Positions 6,092 to 8,067 of a DNA stretch of 8,067 nucleotides are shown piece by piece. The translations under genes were made by a program, and so were the position numbers. Position 1 is the first letter of the stretch. The number at the start of each line of letters is the position of its first letter. This DNA comes from Chlamydiales bacterium (GTDB lineage: Bacteria; Chlamydiota; Chlamydiia; Chlamydiales; JAACFD01), in NCBI GenBank assembly GCA_009937555.1, contig JAACFD010000084.1:1-8067 (forward strand), given 5' to 3'. The notes beneath the pieces are model-generated. The model saw nothing but the letters and a program-made list of their open reading frames with translations, did not search any database and was not told where the DNA came from.

Positions 6092-6829
6092 ATGCTTCTG
6101 ATACTCCTCTACCATCAAGTCCACAAGCAAGGAAAATATAGTAATGACTTAGAAACCTTCAGTAAGCACCTAGACTATATAAAAGACCGCTTTACTTGCA
6201 CGCTACCAGGAGACACTATAAGCTCTGGCTTTAGAGTTTGCCTTAGTTTTGATGATGCTACTTATGATTTTTACCACTCCATATTCCCCCTGCTAAAAGA
6301 AAAACAGATACCAGCTCTACTAGCAGTTCCTACCGCTTTTATACAAAATGACTCTACAAAAGATAGTAATACTCGTTTGACGCAGTTACAGAGCAGTAAA
6401 TCTCCCCATGAATACCTAGATAACTACTGTACATGGAAAGAAATTCAAGAAATGGCAACAAGCCCTCTTATAGAATTTGCCTCACATACTCATAGCCACA
6501 TTGCTTGTGATAAAAATTTAGAAAACTTTGAGCAGGAAATTCTATTTTCTAAAAAACTAATTGAAACACACGCTCAAAAAGAAGTAAAAAGTTTTGTATA
6601 TCCATTTGGGAAGCTAGATAAAGAGGTACATAAAAACATTTCTAAGCACTATTCATACATCTTTCGTATTGGGAATAGTTTAAACTTTAACTGGAATCAA
6701 GCAAATAAATTATACTTTAGATGTAATGCAGATAACCTAAAAGACCCTAGAAGTCCTTTTAGCTATAAAAAATATACGGAGTATTTGCTTAAGTTGCCTG
6801 TAAACTACTTGAAGACTCTTTGCTTTTAA
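6092..6829 (+). CDS. NodB-type polysaccharide deacetylase
   Basis: A 245-residue protein of carbohydrate esterase family 4. The NodB homology elements appear in order: LLYHQV at 5-10; SFDDA at 52-56 with D54 (catalytic base) and D55 (metal); SHTHSH at 131-136 with H132 and H136 as metal ligands; and YPFG at 170-173. A variable insert occupies about 85-112 before CTWKEI. These enzymes remove N- or O-acetyl groups from sugars. No signal peptide is visible and the catalytic domain starts almost at residue 1, so action in the cytosol on a precursor is likely. The ATG has AAGGA 5 nt upstream, overlapping the glycosyltransferase stop codon, which implies coupled translation. The last 41 bp overlap the oppositely oriented family 4 glycosyltransferase gene. 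The substrate is unknown, and core or surface glycan is an inference from the neighbours. Confidence 0.87.
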   Translation: MLLILLYHQVHKQGKYSNDLETFSKHLDYIKDRFTCTLPGDTISSGFRVCLSFDDATYDFYHSIFPLLKEKQIPALLAVPTAFIQNDSTKDSNTRLTQLQSSKSPHEYLDNYCTWKEIQEMATSPLIEFASHTHSHIACDKNLENFEQEILFSKKLIETHAQKEVKSFVYPFGKLDKEVHKNISKHYSYIFRIGNSLNFNWNQANKLYFRCNADNLKDPRSPFSYKKYTEYLLKLPVNYLKTLCF

Positions 6830-7916
6830 GAACCTTTTTGCAAACAGATTCCATATCATCGATAGTCTTCTTAAAAGTAAACTTCTCTTCAACCAATCTC
6901 TTGGCACTTTGCCCCATACTTTCAAGGCGTTTAGGATCTGACAACATGTCTAAAGCAGCATGTGCTACCGCTACGTCATCAAAACAAGGAACAATCGTTC
7001 CTGTAACACCTTCAATACATACTTCTTTTAAGCCCCCTGTCATTGTCGTGATTAATGGCTTTCCAAGATATGCAGCTTGAAGGCTTGCTTGACTCACCCC
7101 TTCATGCCCTGTACTTAGTAAGGAAAAGATATCCATACAAGCTATGGCTTCAAGAGGATTTTCTAAGTGATTCGTAAAAATTACCTGCTTACCAAGGCCT
7201 AGCTCTTTATGCACTTTCTCAAAGTGAGGTAAGCTAACCCCTCCCCCTACAATTAACCACTTAATTTTAGGTTTATTCTCTAAACGCTTTGCAGCTCTTA
7301 GTAAGTATTCTACACCTTTCCATTGCCTCATAATACAACAAGTGCCTATGACAATATCACCAGGCTCAATTCCCCATTTCTGCCTGAAAGATTGTTGCTG
7401 CTCTTCTGTGATTGCCACTGTTGATAGATCGATCCCTGTTGGAACAGAAAGGCAGCGACTCTCATCCAGTTTAGCCTGCCTTCTTAATACAGGAACCACT
7501 TGTTGACAAGTAGTAACTACAACATCTGCTAAGTAATTATAAAGTAAAAGGCTATTTAAACCAGCTTTAACACGTGTTGATAAATGCCTTGTTCTGACAA
7601 CAGGTAACTTCATAAACTTTGCTAAAAAACCGCATATCCAGGCATCTACTGACGAATGAGTATTGATAACAGATACTGACTCATCCTTAATGATTTTTTT
7701 TAACAGCCCTACACAATGAAACAGCTTCTTGTAACTGAAAGGTACCCGGTAAACTGTTAAACCCTTCTCTTCTGCTCGCTCTGCAAGAGGGCTTTTAGGA
7801 TTTACTGCCAACACAACGTGGTAGCCCCTTTCTTTTAAAGCCAAGCTCTCTCTTAAGATTCGTATTTCTTGTCCTCCCCATCCTGGAGAGGCTTCTGTAT
7901 GAAGAATTGTAACCAT
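6789..7916 (-). CDS. Family 4 glycosyltransferase (GT-B fold)
   Basis: A 375-residue protein if started at the ATG at 7916; a GTG at 7925 would add three residues (MSN). I prefer the ATG because GTGAG lies 4-5 nt before it, whereas the GTG has no ribosome site. Numbering from the GTG, the N-terminal acceptor domain has GWGGQE at 15-20 and NTHSSVD at 88-94. The C-terminal donor domain has VPTGID at 161-166, RQWKG with K203, IVGGG at 225-229 and HEGVSQASLQAAYLGKP at 274-290. In the last motif the second Glu of E-x7-E is Gln (E275, Q283), which is common in this family. The enzyme would transfer a sugar from a nucleotide donor in lipopolysaccharide core or surface glycan synthesis; donor and acceptor are not predictable. 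It has its own promoter candidate and overlaps the deacetylase gene tail to tail. Confidence 0.9.
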   Translation of the reverse strand: MVTILHTEASPGWGGQEIRILRESLALKERGYHVVLAVNPKSPLAERAEEKGLTVYRVPFSYKKLFHCVGLLKKIIKDESVSVINTHSSVDAWICGFLAKFMKLPVVRTRHLSTRVKAGLNSLLLYNYLADVVVTTCQQVVPVLRRQAKLDESRCLSVPTGIDLSTVAITEEQQQSFRQKWGIEPGDIVIGTCCIMRQWKGVEYLLRAAKRLENKPKIKWLIVGGGVSLPHFEKVHKELGLGKQVIFTNHLENPLEAIACMDIFSLLSTGHEGVSQASLQAAYLGKPLITTMTGGLKEVCIEGVTGTIVPCFDDVAVAHAALDMLSDPKRLESMGQSAKRLVEEKFTFKKTIDDMESVCKKVLKSKESSSSLQAT

Positions 7917-7939
7917 ATTACTCACAAAGTTTTACATTA

Positions 7940-7968
7940 ATTCTAAAGCATTTAGCAACAGCTATCAA
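7940..7968 (-). promoter_or_regulatory. Sigma-70-type promoter candidate for the family 4 glycosyltransferase
   Basis: On the minus strand, TTGATA (7963-7968) and TAGAAT (7940-7945) are separated by exactly 17 nt, and each differs from consensus at one base. The start point would be near 7933, leaving about 16 nt before the ATG at 7916 and about 7 nt before the GTG at 7925. The position favours the ATG as the real start. This is the best-matching promoter in the window. Confidence 0.6.
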
Positions 7969-7979
7969 GATAAATAGTT

Positions 7980-8066
7980 CTAAAAATGTTTATGTTGTAA
8001 TAAATATTCTAAAAGTCTTTTGTGTCCAGAGGAAAAAGCAAGCGCCTCTAGCTCTTTTTTACTTTT
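7980..8066 (-). CDS. C-terminal end of an unidentified upstream gene
   Basis: On the minus strand only one frame is open from the window edge, giving 28 residues that end at TAG (7980-7982). They include ELEALAFSSGHKRLLEYLL and a histidine-rich tail, HKHF. The composition is compatible with real protein sequence, and the other two frames stop within 20 nt. The family cannot be recognised from so few residues. It would be the gene before the family 4 glycosyltransferase in the same direction, separated by 63 nt that hold a promoter candidate. No terminator is visible between them, so read-through is possible. Confidence 0.45.
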   Translation of the reverse strand, partial: KSKKELEALAFSSGHKRLLEYLLQHKHF

Positions 8067-8067
8067 C

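Noticed and set aside
6737..6925. Minus-strand open frame of 62 codons
   Set aside because: It is a shifted frame over the glycosyltransferase 3' end and the deacetylase 3' end; the Arg/Leu-rich product looks non-genuine.
6820..7080. Plus-strand open frame of 86 codons after the deacetylase stop
   Set aside because: It is antisense to the donor domain of the family 4 glycosyltransferase, whose motifs are clear; the translation shows no domain.

Overview
The window is AT-rich, gene-dense bacterial DNA carrying chromosome-segregation and cell-envelope genes. It contains no transposase, integrase, rRNA, tRNA or CRISPR that I can see. The glycosyltransferases of the lipopolysaccharide-core type and the Bat-type membrane vWA proteins point to a Gram-negative bacterium. 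The ParB sequence (a 'GLIHPP' stretch and a 'KVGKKRSTVANYLRL' helix-turn-helix) reminds me of chlamydial ParB. An environmental member of the Chlamydiota is therefore my tentative guess, but similar helices occur in other phyla and I could not run a search.

Left half, minus strand (3659 down to 1): a tightly packed set, parB, batA-like, batB-like and a signal-peptide/TPR protein that runs off the left edge (BatC position). The junctions are 3 nt, 3-4 nt and 0 nt, so the four genes are probably one operon. The two vWA proteins have intact metal-binding (MIDAS) residues and the usual Bat layout of two N-terminal helices, a periplasmic vWA domain and a C-terminal helix. The unusual point is that the Bat genes sit behind parB rather than behind moxR/DUF58, and that parB has no parA beside it.

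Middle, plus strand (about 3700 to 5194): a divergently transcribed single-pass membrane protein of YfgM-like layout, ended by a strong terminator whose stem contains the stop codon. Next come a roughly 175-nt non-coding leader, a small cytosolic TPR protein, and a 100-nt 3' region with three successive hairpins. The last hairpin is a GC-rich intrinsic terminator with a 9-T tail.

Right half (5195 to 8067): a surface-sugar group. A plus-strand pair encodes a WaaE/KdtX-type family 2 glycosyltransferase and a NodB-type polysaccharide deacetylase without a visible export signal. A family 4 glycosyltransferase lies on the minus strand, and its 3' end overlaps the deacetylase gene by 41 bp. The last 88 bases hold the C-terminal end of another minus-strand gene. 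Together these enzymes probably build or trim the core or a surface glycan. Three promoter candidates with exact 17-nt spacers stand upstream of the YfgM-like gene, the family 2 glycosyltransferase gene and the family 4 glycosyltransferase gene.
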